From Acidimicrobiia bacterium (lineage in GTDB: Bacteria > Acidobacteriota > Vicinamibacteria > Vicinamibacterales > CAVVIG01), in assembly GCA_016871175.1 (NCBI GenBank), contig VFZL01000038.1, forward strand, positions 1-39,771: DNA of 39,771 nt, written 5' to 3'. This document shows, one piece after another, positions 18,155 through 26,221 of the stretch. Position numbers and translations under genes: made by a program. The notes under the pieces were generated by a model that saw nothing but the letters and a program-made list of their open reading frames with translations, searched no databases and was not told the origin of the DNA. The stretch's first letter is position 1, and each line of letters opens with the position of its first letter.

Positions 18155-18508
18155 ATGCACATCGAAGAACGAGCTGTCGGCGACGTGACAGTGCTCGACC
18201 TCAAGGGTCGGGTCACTCTCGGCGAAGGCGATGAGCTCCTGAAAGACAAAATAAACAGTCTTATCAATCAAGGGCGGCGCAAGCTCGTGCTGAACCTGGC
18301 TGAGGTGCCGTACGTCGACTCGGCTGGTCTGGGCGAAATCGTTCGCACCTATACGACCGTCAGCCGCCAGGGAGGTAGTCTGAAACTGCTCGGCTTGACC
18401 AAGCGGATCCAGGATCTGCTCTCCATCACGAAACTCCTAACGGTATTCGAGCACTTCGAGTCGGAGCAGGAAGCCGTCAAGAGCTTCTCCGCATCGGCGA
18501 AGGTCTAG
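18155..18508 (+). CDS. STAS-domain anti-sigma-factor antagonist
   Basis: This 117-residue single-domain protein is of the SpoIIAA/RsbV type. Such proteins bind an anti-sigma factor kinase and are switched by phosphorylation of a serine. The signature VPYVDSAGLGEIVRTY is present, with Ser56 in DSAGL as the expected phospho-site. The ATG at 18155 was chosen because it starts the domain (MHIEER) and GTGGAG lies about 7 bases upstream; an in-frame extension to 18107 has no family match. No partner kinase or sigma factor gene is seen nearby, so its circuit is not known. Confidence 0.9.
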   Translation: MHIEERAVGDVTVLDLKGRVTLGEGDELLKDKINSLINQGRRKLVLNLAEVPYVDSAGLGEIVRTYTTVSRQGGSLKLLGLTKRIQDLLSITKLLTVFEHFESEQEAVKSFSASAKV

Positions 18509-18534
18509 TGTCCGCCTAGCGCCCACAGCACCCG

Positions 18535-18565
18535 CGCGAGCCGACTTCCGCAACGTCGGCTCGCG
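18535..18565 (+). promoter_or_regulatory. Strong 11-bp hairpin before the glycosyltransferase operon
   Basis: CGCGAGCCGAC (18535-18545) and GTCGGCTCGCG (18555-18565) are perfect 11-bp arms around a 9-nt loop, set between the STAS stop and the next ATG (14 bases after the hairpin). No T-run follows on either strand. It could end or stabilise the STAS transcript, or limit entry into the operon. Confidence 0.5.
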
Positions 18566-18578
18566 GCCAACCCAAGCG

Positions 18579-19580
18579 ATGTCTGATTTCACCGTGCGTG
18601 CCGATTCGGTCAATGTCGAACAGATCATGGACCAGATCCGCGCTCGTATCCGCGAGAAGCGCGGTGTCGACTACACGGAACAACAGATCCGCGAGATGGC
18701 GACGGCCAAGCTCAAGAAGTTCCTGGATCCGCGCGGCGTGCGGTCAGATCTGCTCGAGCGGTTTCGCAGCGCGCAGCCGATCTACACGCCGCCCGAGTTG
18801 CCGAACTACGCGTTCGAGGAACAGACACTCTTCGATTCGCATCGTGGCCCACTCCGGGCGATCCGTCGGCTGCTGCGGCCCATCCTGAAGTTATTCTTCA
18901 ATCCTGGTCCGCTGATTCAGGCACTGAACATCCAGTCTCGACTCAATACGCTCCAGGCCGAGCGTGAGGCGCGCCGCGAGGCCGCGCGTCACGGCATGGA
19001 GCAGCTGTACTACGAGGTGATGCACAACTTGGTCGTCGAGACCACCCGCATGGCCATCGAGGTGAAGAACCTCAAGATGAAGGTGGAGTCGCTCACAAGC
19101 CGGCTGGAGTTCAATGAGCGCCGCGCGCGGGCTCTCGAAAGCGTCGTCGTGTACAAGCCGAGCGAGGCAGGGGCAGCCACCGATGTGGCGCCGCAGTTTA
19201 CTGAGCTGCTCCGGTCCAGCGAAGCGGGCACAACCTCACCAACCCCCGCCGGATCGGGCACCAGCGCTGGTGCTCCCGAAGGCCCGGGCCAACGCAGTCG
19301 TCGGCGTCGACGGCGTCGAGGACGGCGAGCCGGTGGACCGGCCGCCGCGCTGATGGCCGGCGCCACGGGAATGACGAGCGGCGGCGGGACCAGTACCGGG
19401 GACACGCAGGGGGGTCCAGGCGCAGACGCGGACGATGGTGGTGCAGATGACGACGGTCCGGACACCGAAGGCGCCGCGAACGAGGCGACCCACGCGGAAA
19501 CACCTGGGGCCGAACCAATCACACCCGCGGACGAAGGCTCGCCCACGGTCGACCGTGGACCGGATCCCGATAGGCAGTGA
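18579..19580 (+). CDS. Unrecognised coiled-coil protein with Arg-rich disordered tail
   Basis: I cannot name this 333-residue protein. Residues 11-50 (VNVEQIMDQIRARIREKRG...) form charged helices of a kind I recall at the N-termini of proteins in bacterial polysaccharide clusters. Residues 90-115 (AIRRLLRPILKLFFNPG) are amphipathic or hydrophobic and might touch a membrane. Residues 115-190 are a long helix with coiled-coil character. From about 195 the chain is low-complexity (Ser/Thr/Gly/Pro), contains an Arg cluster at 239-250 (RSRRRRRRRGRR), and ends in an acidic Gly/Asp/Glu/Thr tail. Its stop overlaps the next start (GTGA), so it is the first gene of the glycosyltransferase unit. It could be a scaffold or chain-length/assembly factor; that is inference. 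Confidence 0.75.
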   Translation: MSDFTVRADSVNVEQIMDQIRARIREKRGVDYTEQQIREMATAKLKKFLDPRGVRSDLLERFRSAQPIYTPPELPNYAFEEQTLFDSHRGPLRAIRRLLRPILKLFFNPGPLIQALNIQSRLNTLQAEREARREAARHGMEQLYYEVMHNLVVETTRMAIEVKNLKMKVESLTSRLEFNERRARALESVVVYKPSEAGAATDVAPQFTELLRSSEAGTTSPTPAGSGTSAGAPEGPGQRSRRRRRRRGRRAGGPAAALMAGATGMTSGGGTSTGDTQGGPGADADDGGADDDGPDTEGAANEATHAETPGAEPITPADEGSPTVDRGPDPDRQ

Positions 19581-21088
19581 AGCTCGCGATCGTCGTTCAA
19601 CGCTACGGCGAATCGATCAACGGCGGCGCGGAACTGCATGCGCGTTACGTCGCCGAGCGATTGGCGCGCCACGCCACTGTCGAGGTCCTGACCACCTGTG
19701 CCCGTGACTACGTCACGTGGAAGAACGAGCTGCCAACCGGAGTCGAGACCGTCAACGGCGTTCAGGTCCGGCGGTTTCCGGTCCGACGCGAACGCGACCC
19801 CCTCATGTTCGGACGCCTGTCCGAGGCGGTTTTCCGGCGCCAGCATTCGGTAGACGACGAGCTTCGCTGGCTGGAATCGGAAGGGCCCGATAGCCCGGGG
19901 CTCATCTCGTACTTGTCCAAGCACGCCTCTGAATTCGACTACTGCATCATCTTCAGTTACCGGTATCACCATGCCTATCACGCCGTCCGTGCGGTTCCGA
20001 ACAAGGCGATTCTGGTACCCACCGCGGAGCGCGATCCGGCTGTGGGGTTACGGATCTTTGGTCCGATTTTCCGAGGCGTGCGGGCCCTGATGTACAACTC
20101 GCCCGAAGAGCGGGCCATGATTCAGGCGGTGTCGCAGAATGACGCTGTGCCCTCGGTCGTGGTCGGCGTCGGTTCGGAGATTCCGGCGAACCCGCAACCT
20201 CAACGGTTCCGGCACAAGTTCAACGTCCGCGGACCGTTCGCGATCTACGTCGGTCGCATCGATGAGAACAAGGGCTGCAAGGAGCTCTTCGATTTCTTCG
20301 GCACCTACCTCGACGAAGGTCGAGGGCGATTGTCGCTCGTGTTGATCGGCAACGCGATCCTGCCGGTGCCGCCGCATCCACGCATTCGGCACTTGGGCTT
20401 TCTCGAGGATGCGGACAAGTTCGACGCGATTGCGGCGGCGGACCTGCTCGTCATGCCGTCGTACTTCGAGAGTCTGTCCATGGTGGCACTCGAAGCGTGG
20501 GCGCTCGGTCGGCCGGTTGTGGCCAACGGTCGATGTGACGTGCTGCGCGGCCAATGCGTACGCAGCCACGCGGGGCTGTACTACGAGAACCGTCAGGAGT
20601 TCGTCGAGACGCTGCGAGCGCTGGAGCGAACGCGATGGCTCAACGTGACGCTTGGGCGCAACGGGCGAGAGTTCTACAAGGACCAGTACGATTGGCCCGT
20701 GATCGAGAGGAAGTACCTCGACGTGATCGGTCGCTTGAGCGGGAGCTCTGGGGCCGACATCGAACCCCTTCCGGGTTGGTTTGACCGTCTACGCCCCGAA
20801 TGTCCGGCGTCGGCCGACGTCGTCGCTGCGCTGCCAGCCGGTCCCGTCGTGGCGCAGGAGATGGGGCGGGAGCCGTACGTCACGCCGCCCACGCCCCCAC
20901 CAAGACGGATCCCGGAGGGCACCCGGCCTCGACCCGTCCACCAATCGCACGGCAACCGCCCAGCGCCTCAGGCGCCGGCCTCCAGCGCCGACCGCGGTGG
21001 TAGGCAGGGGCCGCCGCGATCGTTCCACAGCCGGCGCGGGCCGCACCGCGGGCGACCTCGAGGCGGCAGCCCACGGAGCGGCGCATGA
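19577..21088 (+). CDS. GT4-type glycosyltransferase with Arg/Gly/Pro-rich tail (copy A)
   Basis: This GT-B fold retaining glycosyltransferase probably adds a sugar from a nucleotide-sugar donor at the cytoplasmic side. The N-terminus has the glycine-rich acceptor loop (VVQRYGESINGGAELHA). The donor domain has FAIYVGRIDENKGCKELFDFF and the E-x7-E motif in ESLSMVALE. About residues 425-503 are an added tail rich in Arg, Pro, Gly and Ser that is probably disordered. It starts with GTG overlapping the previous stop, and its stop overlaps the next ATG. It is a paralogue of the gene at 23459, sharing VEVLTTCARDYVTWKNE. Donor and acceptor cannot be told. Confidence 0.88.
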   Translation: MKLAIVVQRYGESINGGAELHARYVAERLARHATVEVLTTCARDYVTWKNELPTGVETVNGVQVRRFPVRRERDPLMFGRLSEAVFRRQHSVDDELRWLESEGPDSPGLISYLSKHASEFDYCIIFSYRYHHAYHAVRAVPNKAILVPTAERDPAVGLRIFGPIFRGVRALMYNSPEERAMIQAVSQNDAVPSVVVGVGSEIPANPQPQRFRHKFNVRGPFAIYVGRIDENKGCKELFDFFGTYLDEGRGRLSLVLIGNAILPVPPHPRIRHLGFLEDADKFDAIAAADLLVMPSYFESLSMVALEAWALGRPVVANGRCDVLRGQCVRSHAGLYYENRQEFVETLRALERTRWLNVTLGRNGREFYKDQYDWPVIERKYLDVIGRLSGSSGADIEPLPGWFDRLRPECPASADVVAALPAGPVVAQEMGREPYVTPPTPPPRRIPEGTRPRPVHQSHGNRPAPQAPASSADRGGRQGPPRSFHSRRGPHRGRPRGGSPRSGA

Positions 21089-22341
21089 GCGTGGCCGGCC
21101 AACGGCCAGCCGTGCATCAAGTATTGGCGACGCTCGGCTACGGTGACGCGATCGGCCACGAGGTCCTGGGGATTCAGCGTGTGCTGCGCACGGCGGGTCT
21201 CGAGTCAGATATCTTTGTGGAGACTGCGGATCGTCGTCTCGAGCCGCTGACGCGCGACTACCGCGAGCTGGTCGACGCCAGTCATCCGGACAATCTACTG
21301 CTCCACCACTTTTCGATCGGCTCCAAGGCGTCGCGAACAGCGTACGCGTTGCCCGAACGGATGGCTCTCATCTATCACAACATCACGCCTCCGGAATACT
21401 TCGTCGGCGTGCACCGCACGCTCGCGCGCCAGTGCTTTCGCGGGCGGCGAGAGCTGCGTGCATATGTCGACCGGTGCGAACTGGCGCTCGGCGATTCGGA
21501 ATTCAATCGGCAAGACCTCGAGATGCTCGGCTTCCCTCGGACCGAAGTCCTGCCGGTCGTTCCGGACCTTTCGAGGCTCGACCTTCCGCCGAATCCATTC
21601 GTGGCGCATCAATTCGACGACGACTGGACGAACATCCTGTTCGTCGGTCGGGTCATCGCCAACAAGAAGGTCGAGGATGCGATCCGCGCGTTCCACGCGT
21701 ACCACACGCTGATCAACCCTCGGTCACGGCTGCTCATCGTCGGCATCTTCAGCCTGTTTGAGCGGTATCTCGCGTCGCTCAACCACCTCGTCGCCGAGCT
21801 CGACCTGCATCACGTGCACTTCACGGGGCACGTAACCGATGAGGAGCTCGTTGCGTACTACGAGATCGCCGATCTCTTTCTCTGCCAGAGCGAGCACGAA
21901 GGCTTCTGCGTGCCTCTGGTCGAGGCGTTTTACATGAGGGTGCCCGTTCTCGCCTACGCGGCAACCGCCGTTCCTGACACGATGGATGGCGGGGGCGTGC
22001 TCTTCCACGACAAGGATCCGATGTACGTCGCGTCGCTGATGGACGCGATCCTGTCAGACGAGGCGCTCACCGACGCGATTCTCGAGCGGCAGGACGCGGC
22101 CGTCGAACGGCTCCGGAGGAAGGACTTCGAGGGCACATTACTCCGCTTCGTCGATCGCATGCTGAAGAGTCCACGGACGGGACGTGGCCGCGTGGCGTTC
22201 GACTTCTGGGAACAGTTCGACGATGGCGAACGGCTCGAGGCACTGCGATTGTATCGACCGTCCCTGTACAAGGCCCTCCCGTTTCCCGCGGAGGCCGACG
22301 GCGACACCGACCCCAGGCGTGCGGCCGGAGTGCGATCGTGA
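21085..22341 (+). CDS. GT4-type glycosyltransferase (copy B)
   Basis: This 418-residue GT-B fold glycosyltransferase has the donor-domain strand WTNILFVGRVIANKKVEDAIRAFH, a GHVTDEELVAYY segment and the E-x7-E motif EGFCVPLVE, followed by VLAYAATAVPDTMDGGGV. The N-terminal half has the acceptor-domain features LLHHFSIGSKASR and YHNITPPEYF. Both ends overlap neighbours by four bases (ATGA and GTGA). It is a close paralogue of the next gene, which has the same YHN-TP, LFVGR, NKKIED and SEHEGFC motifs. It probably adds one sugar in the chain built by this operon. Confidence 0.9.
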   Translation: MSVAGQRPAVHQVLATLGYGDAIGHEVLGIQRVLRTAGLESDIFVETADRRLEPLTRDYRELVDASHPDNLLLHHFSIGSKASRTAYALPERMALIYHNITPPEYFVGVHRTLARQCFRGRRELRAYVDRCELALGDSEFNRQDLEMLGFPRTEVLPVVPDLSRLDLPPNPFVAHQFDDDWTNILFVGRVIANKKVEDAIRAFHAYHTLINPRSRLLIVGIFSLFERYLASLNHLVAELDLHHVHFTGHVTDEELVAYYEIADLFLCQSEHEGFCVPLVEAFYMRVPVLAYAATAVPDTMDGGGVLFHDKDPMYVASLMDAILSDEALTDAILERQDAAVERLRRKDFEGTLLRFVDRMLKSPRTGRGRVAFDFWEQFDDGERLEALRLYRPSLYKALPFPAEADGDTDPRRAAGVRS

Positions 22342-23462
22342 TCGTCAACCAGTGGGTCCCGGCGGCGCACCGGGGCGATGCGATCGGTGACAGCGCACGA
22401 CGGATGCGTTCAATCTGGCGCGAGCTGGGGCATGCGTCGGAGATCTATGCGCTCACGATCGACGACGACCTCGAGGGCGACGCCCGTCCCTTCTCCGATC
22501 CGGGGGCCTCGACGGGTGACATCACCCTGTTCCACTACGCGTTGCCGTCAGCGATGACGGAAGCCTTCGCGCGGCTGCGCCGGGGCGGGCGCGTCTTGCA
22601 GTATCACAACGTGACGCCAGCCGCGTTCTTTGCTCCGTATGATCCCGCGCTGTTCCGTCTCGCGTCGCTGGCTCGCGCCGAGCTTGCCACCCTCGTCGGG
22701 CGGGTCGATCTGGCCCTTGGCGTCTCGAACTACAACCGCGAGGAACTGGAGGCGCTCGGCTTTTCGCCCACCGGCGTGCTGCCCCTGGCCGTCGACACGG
22801 GCCGTGTGACGCGCGCGTCGGCAAGTCCCGCCATCGACAAGATGCTGGACGATGAGTTCGTGAACTTCCTGTTCGTCGGTCGCGTCGCGCCGAACAAGAA
22901 AATCGAGGATTACATCCGGCTGGCTGAACACTACAAGCGCTACGTCGACGCGTTCTATCGATTCATCTTCGTCGGGCGGTATGACGTGGTGCCGCGGTAT
23001 TATGCGATGGTTCGTGCGCTCATGACCGACTATCGCCTGCTCCACGAGCGGTTCATCTTCACCGGCCCGGCGTCAGACGAGGAGCTCGCGTCGTACTACA
23101 GGCACGCAGCCGTGTACATCTCGCTCAGCGAGCATGAAGGCTTCTGTGCACCGTTGCTCGAGGCGATGGCCGTGGACCTGCCGGTTCTCGCGTACGCGGC
23201 CGCGGCCGTGCCGGAGACGCTCGGCGGGGCCGGTGTGCAGTTTGCGCCCAAGGATCTCGAACAGGCCGCGGAGCTCCTGGGCGTGCTCGCCTTCGATGAA
23301 GGCGTCAGGCAATCGGTCATCGCGGGCCAGCGACGCCGTCGGCAAGACTTCGCCGAGGAGCATCTCGTGCAGGATTTGGCGGCGCTGGTGGGCTACACAG
23401 GTGGATCGTTCACGCCACGGACGGGACGAGCGACAGCGGCCTCGGACTACCCACCGGCATGA
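22338..23462 (+). CDS. GT4-type glycosyltransferase (copy B')
   Basis: The 374-residue product starts with GTG (IVNQWVPAAHRGDAIGDSARRMRSIW) and is a paralogue of the gene before it: LFHYALPSAMTEAF, QYHNVTPAAFFAPYDP, NFLFVGRVAPNKKIEDYIRLAEHYKRY, GPASDEELASYY and SEHEGFCAPLLEA (E-x7-E) occur in the same order. The GDAIGD segment matches the acceptor-side loop GDAIGHEVLG of copy B. It overlaps both neighbours by four bases. Sugar specificity is unknown. Confidence 0.9.
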   Translation: MIVNQWVPAAHRGDAIGDSARRMRSIWRELGHASEIYALTIDDDLEGDARPFSDPGASTGDITLFHYALPSAMTEAFARLRRGGRVLQYHNVTPAAFFAPYDPALFRLASLARAELATLVGRVDLALGVSNYNREELEALGFSPTGVLPLAVDTGRVTRASASPAIDKMLDDEFVNFLFVGRVAPNKKIEDYIRLAEHYKRYVDAFYRFIFVGRYDVVPRYYAMVRALMTDYRLLHERFIFTGPASDEELASYYRHAAVYISLSEHEGFCAPLLEAMAVDLPVLAYAAAAVPETLGGAGVQFAPKDLEQAAELLGVLAFDEGVRQSVIAGQRRRRQDFAEEHLVQDLAALVGYTGGSFTPRTGRATAASDYPPA

Positions 23463-24757
23463 AGATCGGCATCGTCATACAGCGGTATGGGGCCGAGGTC
23501 CTTGGCGGCTCGGAGCAGCTGTGCCGGCTCCTGGCGGAACGGCTCTGCACGCATCACGACGTCGAAGTCCTGACGACGTGCGCGCGCGACTACGTGACCT
23601 GGAAGAACGAGTATCCGGAGGGCTCAGACCGCATCCGCGGGGTCACGGTCCGACGTTTCGGGAACGCGAGGATCCGTGACCTGGAGGCGTTCAACCGGTA
23701 TTCCGACTGGATCTACCACAATCCGCACACACGCACGGACGAGATCGAGTGGTTGAAGCTACAGGGTCCGTGGTGCCCGGCGCTCATCGAGCACCTCCGC
23801 AAGCACCACCAACAGTTCGACGTGCTGATGTTCTTCACCTACCTCTATGCACCCACGGTGATGGGTCTGGACGTGTGTCCAGGCAAGAGCATCCTCGTGT
23901 CGACGGCGCATGATGAGCCGGCGATTACGCTCGAGGTGTTCAAGGACGTCTTCAGTCGGCCGGCGGCGATCTGTTACCTCACCAACAGCGAGCGCGAGTT
24001 CGTCCAGGAACGGTTTGTCGACCGGCCGTTACTCGAGGACGTGATCGGCGTCGGCATCGATCTGCCGCAGCAACAATACTATCCGCGGATGCCGCCGGCG
24101 CCGGACGAGACCGGTGACGGATCGATCGAGCCGGTCGACCACCGCACGTTGCTGCCAGGCGACGCGGAGCCTCCGGCGCACGTGCCCCCGCATCTCCTCA
24201 CCCGTGGGTCGGTCTTCCGCAGGCGTCATCGGTTGTACGGGCCAGTGATGCTTTATGGCGGCCGCATCGACCCCGGTAAGGGATGTGAGGAGCTGCTGCA
24301 GTACTTCAGTGAGTACGTCAGGGAAGGCGGCGAAGGCACGCTGGCGTTGATGGGGGCGAAAATGATGCCGCTCCCAACCGAGCCGTACGTGCGGTTCGCC
24401 GGACTTCTCTCGGAGCGGGAACGCGTCCAGGCTCTCGAAGCCGCGACGGCGGTGGCGTGCCCTTCACCCTACGAGAGTCTGTCGCTTTTCGCGCTCGAGG
24501 CGATGTCGGTCGGCACGCCGGTCTTGGCCAACGCCCGTAGCGCGGTCTTGGTCGAGCATTGCACCAACAGCAACGCGGGCCTGTGGTACGCGAATCGCGA
24601 TGAGTTCGTCGAGTGTCTGAAGCTGCTGGTGAAGGATGCCCGCTTGCGGGAGGCGCTCGGACGAAACGGTCGCGAGTACGTCAAGCGCCACTACCGCTGG
24701 GACGTCGTGCTCGGCAAGTACGAGCACCTGTTCGCGAAGGTCCGCAACGGTCGCTGA
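23459..24757 (+). CDS. GT4-type glycosyltransferase (copy A')
   Basis: This 432-residue GT-B fold glycosyltransferase is paralogous to the gene at 19577. The N-terminus reads IVIQRYGAEVLGGSEQL, then VEVLTTCARDYVTWKNEYPEG. The donor domain contains VMLYGGRIDPGKGCEELLQYF and the E-x7-E motif ESLSLFALE. It lacks the Arg-rich tail of copy A but has an insertion (about residues 205-260) rich in Pro, Asp and Arg between its two domains. It is the last gene of the unit, ending 20 bases from the convergent response-regulator gene. Confidence 0.9.
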   Translation: MKIGIVIQRYGAEVLGGSEQLCRLLAERLCTHHDVEVLTTCARDYVTWKNEYPEGSDRIRGVTVRRFGNARIRDLEAFNRYSDWIYHNPHTRTDEIEWLKLQGPWCPALIEHLRKHHQQFDVLMFFTYLYAPTVMGLDVCPGKSILVSTAHDEPAITLEVFKDVFSRPAAICYLTNSEREFVQERFVDRPLLEDVIGVGIDLPQQQYYPRMPPAPDETGDGSIEPVDHRTLLPGDAEPPAHVPPHLLTRGSVFRRRHRLYGPVMLYGGRIDPGKGCEELLQYFSEYVREGGEGTLALMGAKMMPLPTEPYVRFAGLLSERERVQALEAATAVACPSPYESLSLFALEAMSVGTPVLANARSAVLVEHCTNSNAGLWYANRDEFVECLKLLVKDARLREALGRNGREYVKRHYRWDVVLGKYEHLFAKVRNGR

Positions 24758-24777
24758 GCTTCGGAGTCTCGGACCGT

Positions 24778-26220
24778 TCAACTGGCGTCGTCAGCGCCGC
24801 CGCCCTCGCCTCCTCCAGACGGATGCCGCCTCCGGCGCGGCCGGATGTCGTACCGCTTGATCATCTCGCTCAAGGTCGTCGGCTTGATGTGCAGCAACTC
24901 GGCGGCTCGCTTCTGCACACCGCCTGCTGTCTCAAGCGTCGACTCTATCAGTCGCTTCTCGAAGCCCGTGATGACCTCTTTGAACGAAATGCCTTCGGGT
25001 GGCATGACGAATGACGGCGGGTAGAACGCCGACGGCCTCCGCACCTGATCGGGGAGAAGGTCCACGCCAATTCGAGGTCCAGCCGTCAGCACCGCCGCCC
25101 GCTCGACGACGTTCTCAAGCTCACGAACGTTACCCGGCCAGTCGTACTCCGCGAGCACGTCAAGGGCCTCGGACGTCAACTCCAAGACGCCTTTACGGTT
25201 CTCGTCGCCGTGTTTCAGCAGGAAGTGCCGCGCTAGGAGGGGGATGTCGTCTCTTCGATCCCGTAGCGGCGGCATGTCAATCGAGACGACATGGAGGCGG
25301 TAGAAGAGGTCCTCTCGGAACCGTCCCTCGGTCATGAGCTGCCGTAGGTCGTGAGTCGTCGCGGCAATGATGCGCGCGTCGACGCGGATCGTTTCCACGC
25401 CGCCCAGACGCATGAACGCGCGATCCTGGATCACGCTCAGCAGCTTGGCTTGCGTGTCGATCGGGACGTTGGCGATCTCGTCGATGAAGATCGTGCCGCG
25501 ATCCGCCAGATCGAACAGGCCTTTCTTCGGGCCGTCCGCGCCTGCAAAGGCTCCCGCCACATGGCCGAAGAGCGTGGACTCGAGCAACTCAGCGGGCTGA
25601 TTGCCGATGCTGACCGTCACGAACGGGCATTCGGAACGCGACGAGTTGGAGTGGATCGCCCGCGCGACCAACTCCTTCCCCACGCCGCTCTCGCCATGTA
25701 GCAGGATGGGCGAACGGCTGGGCGCGGCCTGGATGATCAGATCGAACACCTGGCGCATCCGAGGGCTCTTGCCGATGACGTTGCCGAACTTATGGTACCG
25801 CTCCTGGATGTTCTGGCGAAGGTTGCGGTTCTCGTGCACCAGGCGGCGACGCTCGAGGGCGTTTCGGACGACCACCAGCACTTCATCGTTCTTGAACGGC
25901 TTGGTGATGTAGTCGAAGGCCCCCGCCTTCATGGCCGAAATCGCGCTCTCCACCGAGGCAAAAGCCGTGATGATGATCACCGCCAAGTCCTCGTCAATCC
26001 GTTTCAGCTCGTCAAGCGTGGCGATGCCGTCGAGGCCGGGCATCATGATGTCCACGATGGCGGCATCGAATGGCAGCGATCGAGCCAGCGCCAGGCCCTC
26101 CTCGCCGGACGTGGCGAGACGGACCGTGTACCCTTCTCTGGAGAGCAGCGCTTCGAGGATCTCGCGCATGATCTCCTCGTCGTCGACGACGAGGATCGTG
26201 CCGTTTTTTTTCGTGACCAT
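24778..26220 (-). CDS. NtrC-type response regulator with altered GAFTGA loop
   Basis: The 480-residue protein has three parts. A receiver domain (1-120, phospho-acceptor Asp57 in AIVDIMMPG) is followed by an AAA+ sigma-54-interaction domain (about 148-390) and a C-terminal Fis-type helix-turn-helix (about 415-460, GGVQKRAAELLHIKPTTLSEMI). Walker A is GESGVGKE (176-183), Walker B is GTIFIDE (242-248), and the arginine finger region is REDLFYRL. The sigma-54 contact loop reads GAFAGA at 223-228 rather than GAFTGA, and nearby segments (VTVSIGNQPAELL, DEIANVP) are also off the usual consensus. A short Gly/Asp-rich tail follows the helix-turn-helix. Its start is one base after the sensor-kinase stop. 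Codons 4-6 contain an eight-A run. Confidence 0.93.
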   Translation of the reverse strand: MVTKKNGTILVVDDEEIMREILEALLSREGYTVRLATSGEEGLALARSLPFDAAIVDIMMPGLDGIATLDELKRIDEDLAVIIITAFASVESAISAMKAGAFDYITKPFKNDEVLVVVRNALERRRLVHENRNLRQNIQERYHKFGNVIGKSPRMRQVFDLIIQAAPSRSPILLHGESGVGKELVARAIHSNSSRSECPFVTVSIGNQPAELLESTLFGHVAGAFAGADGPKKGLFDLADRGTIFIDEIANVPIDTQAKLLSVIQDRAFMRLGGVETIRVDARIIAATTHDLRQLMTEGRFREDLFYRLHVVSIDMPPLRDRRDDIPLLARHFLLKHGDENRKGVLELTSEALDVLAEYDWPGNVRELENVVERAAVLTAGPRIGVDLLPDQVRRPSAFYPPSFVMPPEGISFKEVITGFEKRLIESTLETAGGVQKRAAELLHIKPTTLSEMIKRYDIRPRRRRHPSGGGEGGGADDAS

Positions 26221-26221
26221 A

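Noticed and set aside
17311-18267. 318-codon minus-strand open frame across rpsU, zinc-ribbon and STAS genes
   Set aside because: It runs antisense to three well-supported genes and has no recognisable motif; long open frames are common by chance at this GC content.
26196-26220. Eight-A run at the start of the response regulator as programmed slippage
   Set aside because: It encodes ordinary Lys codons before the receiver domain, and there is no second frame with a useful product.
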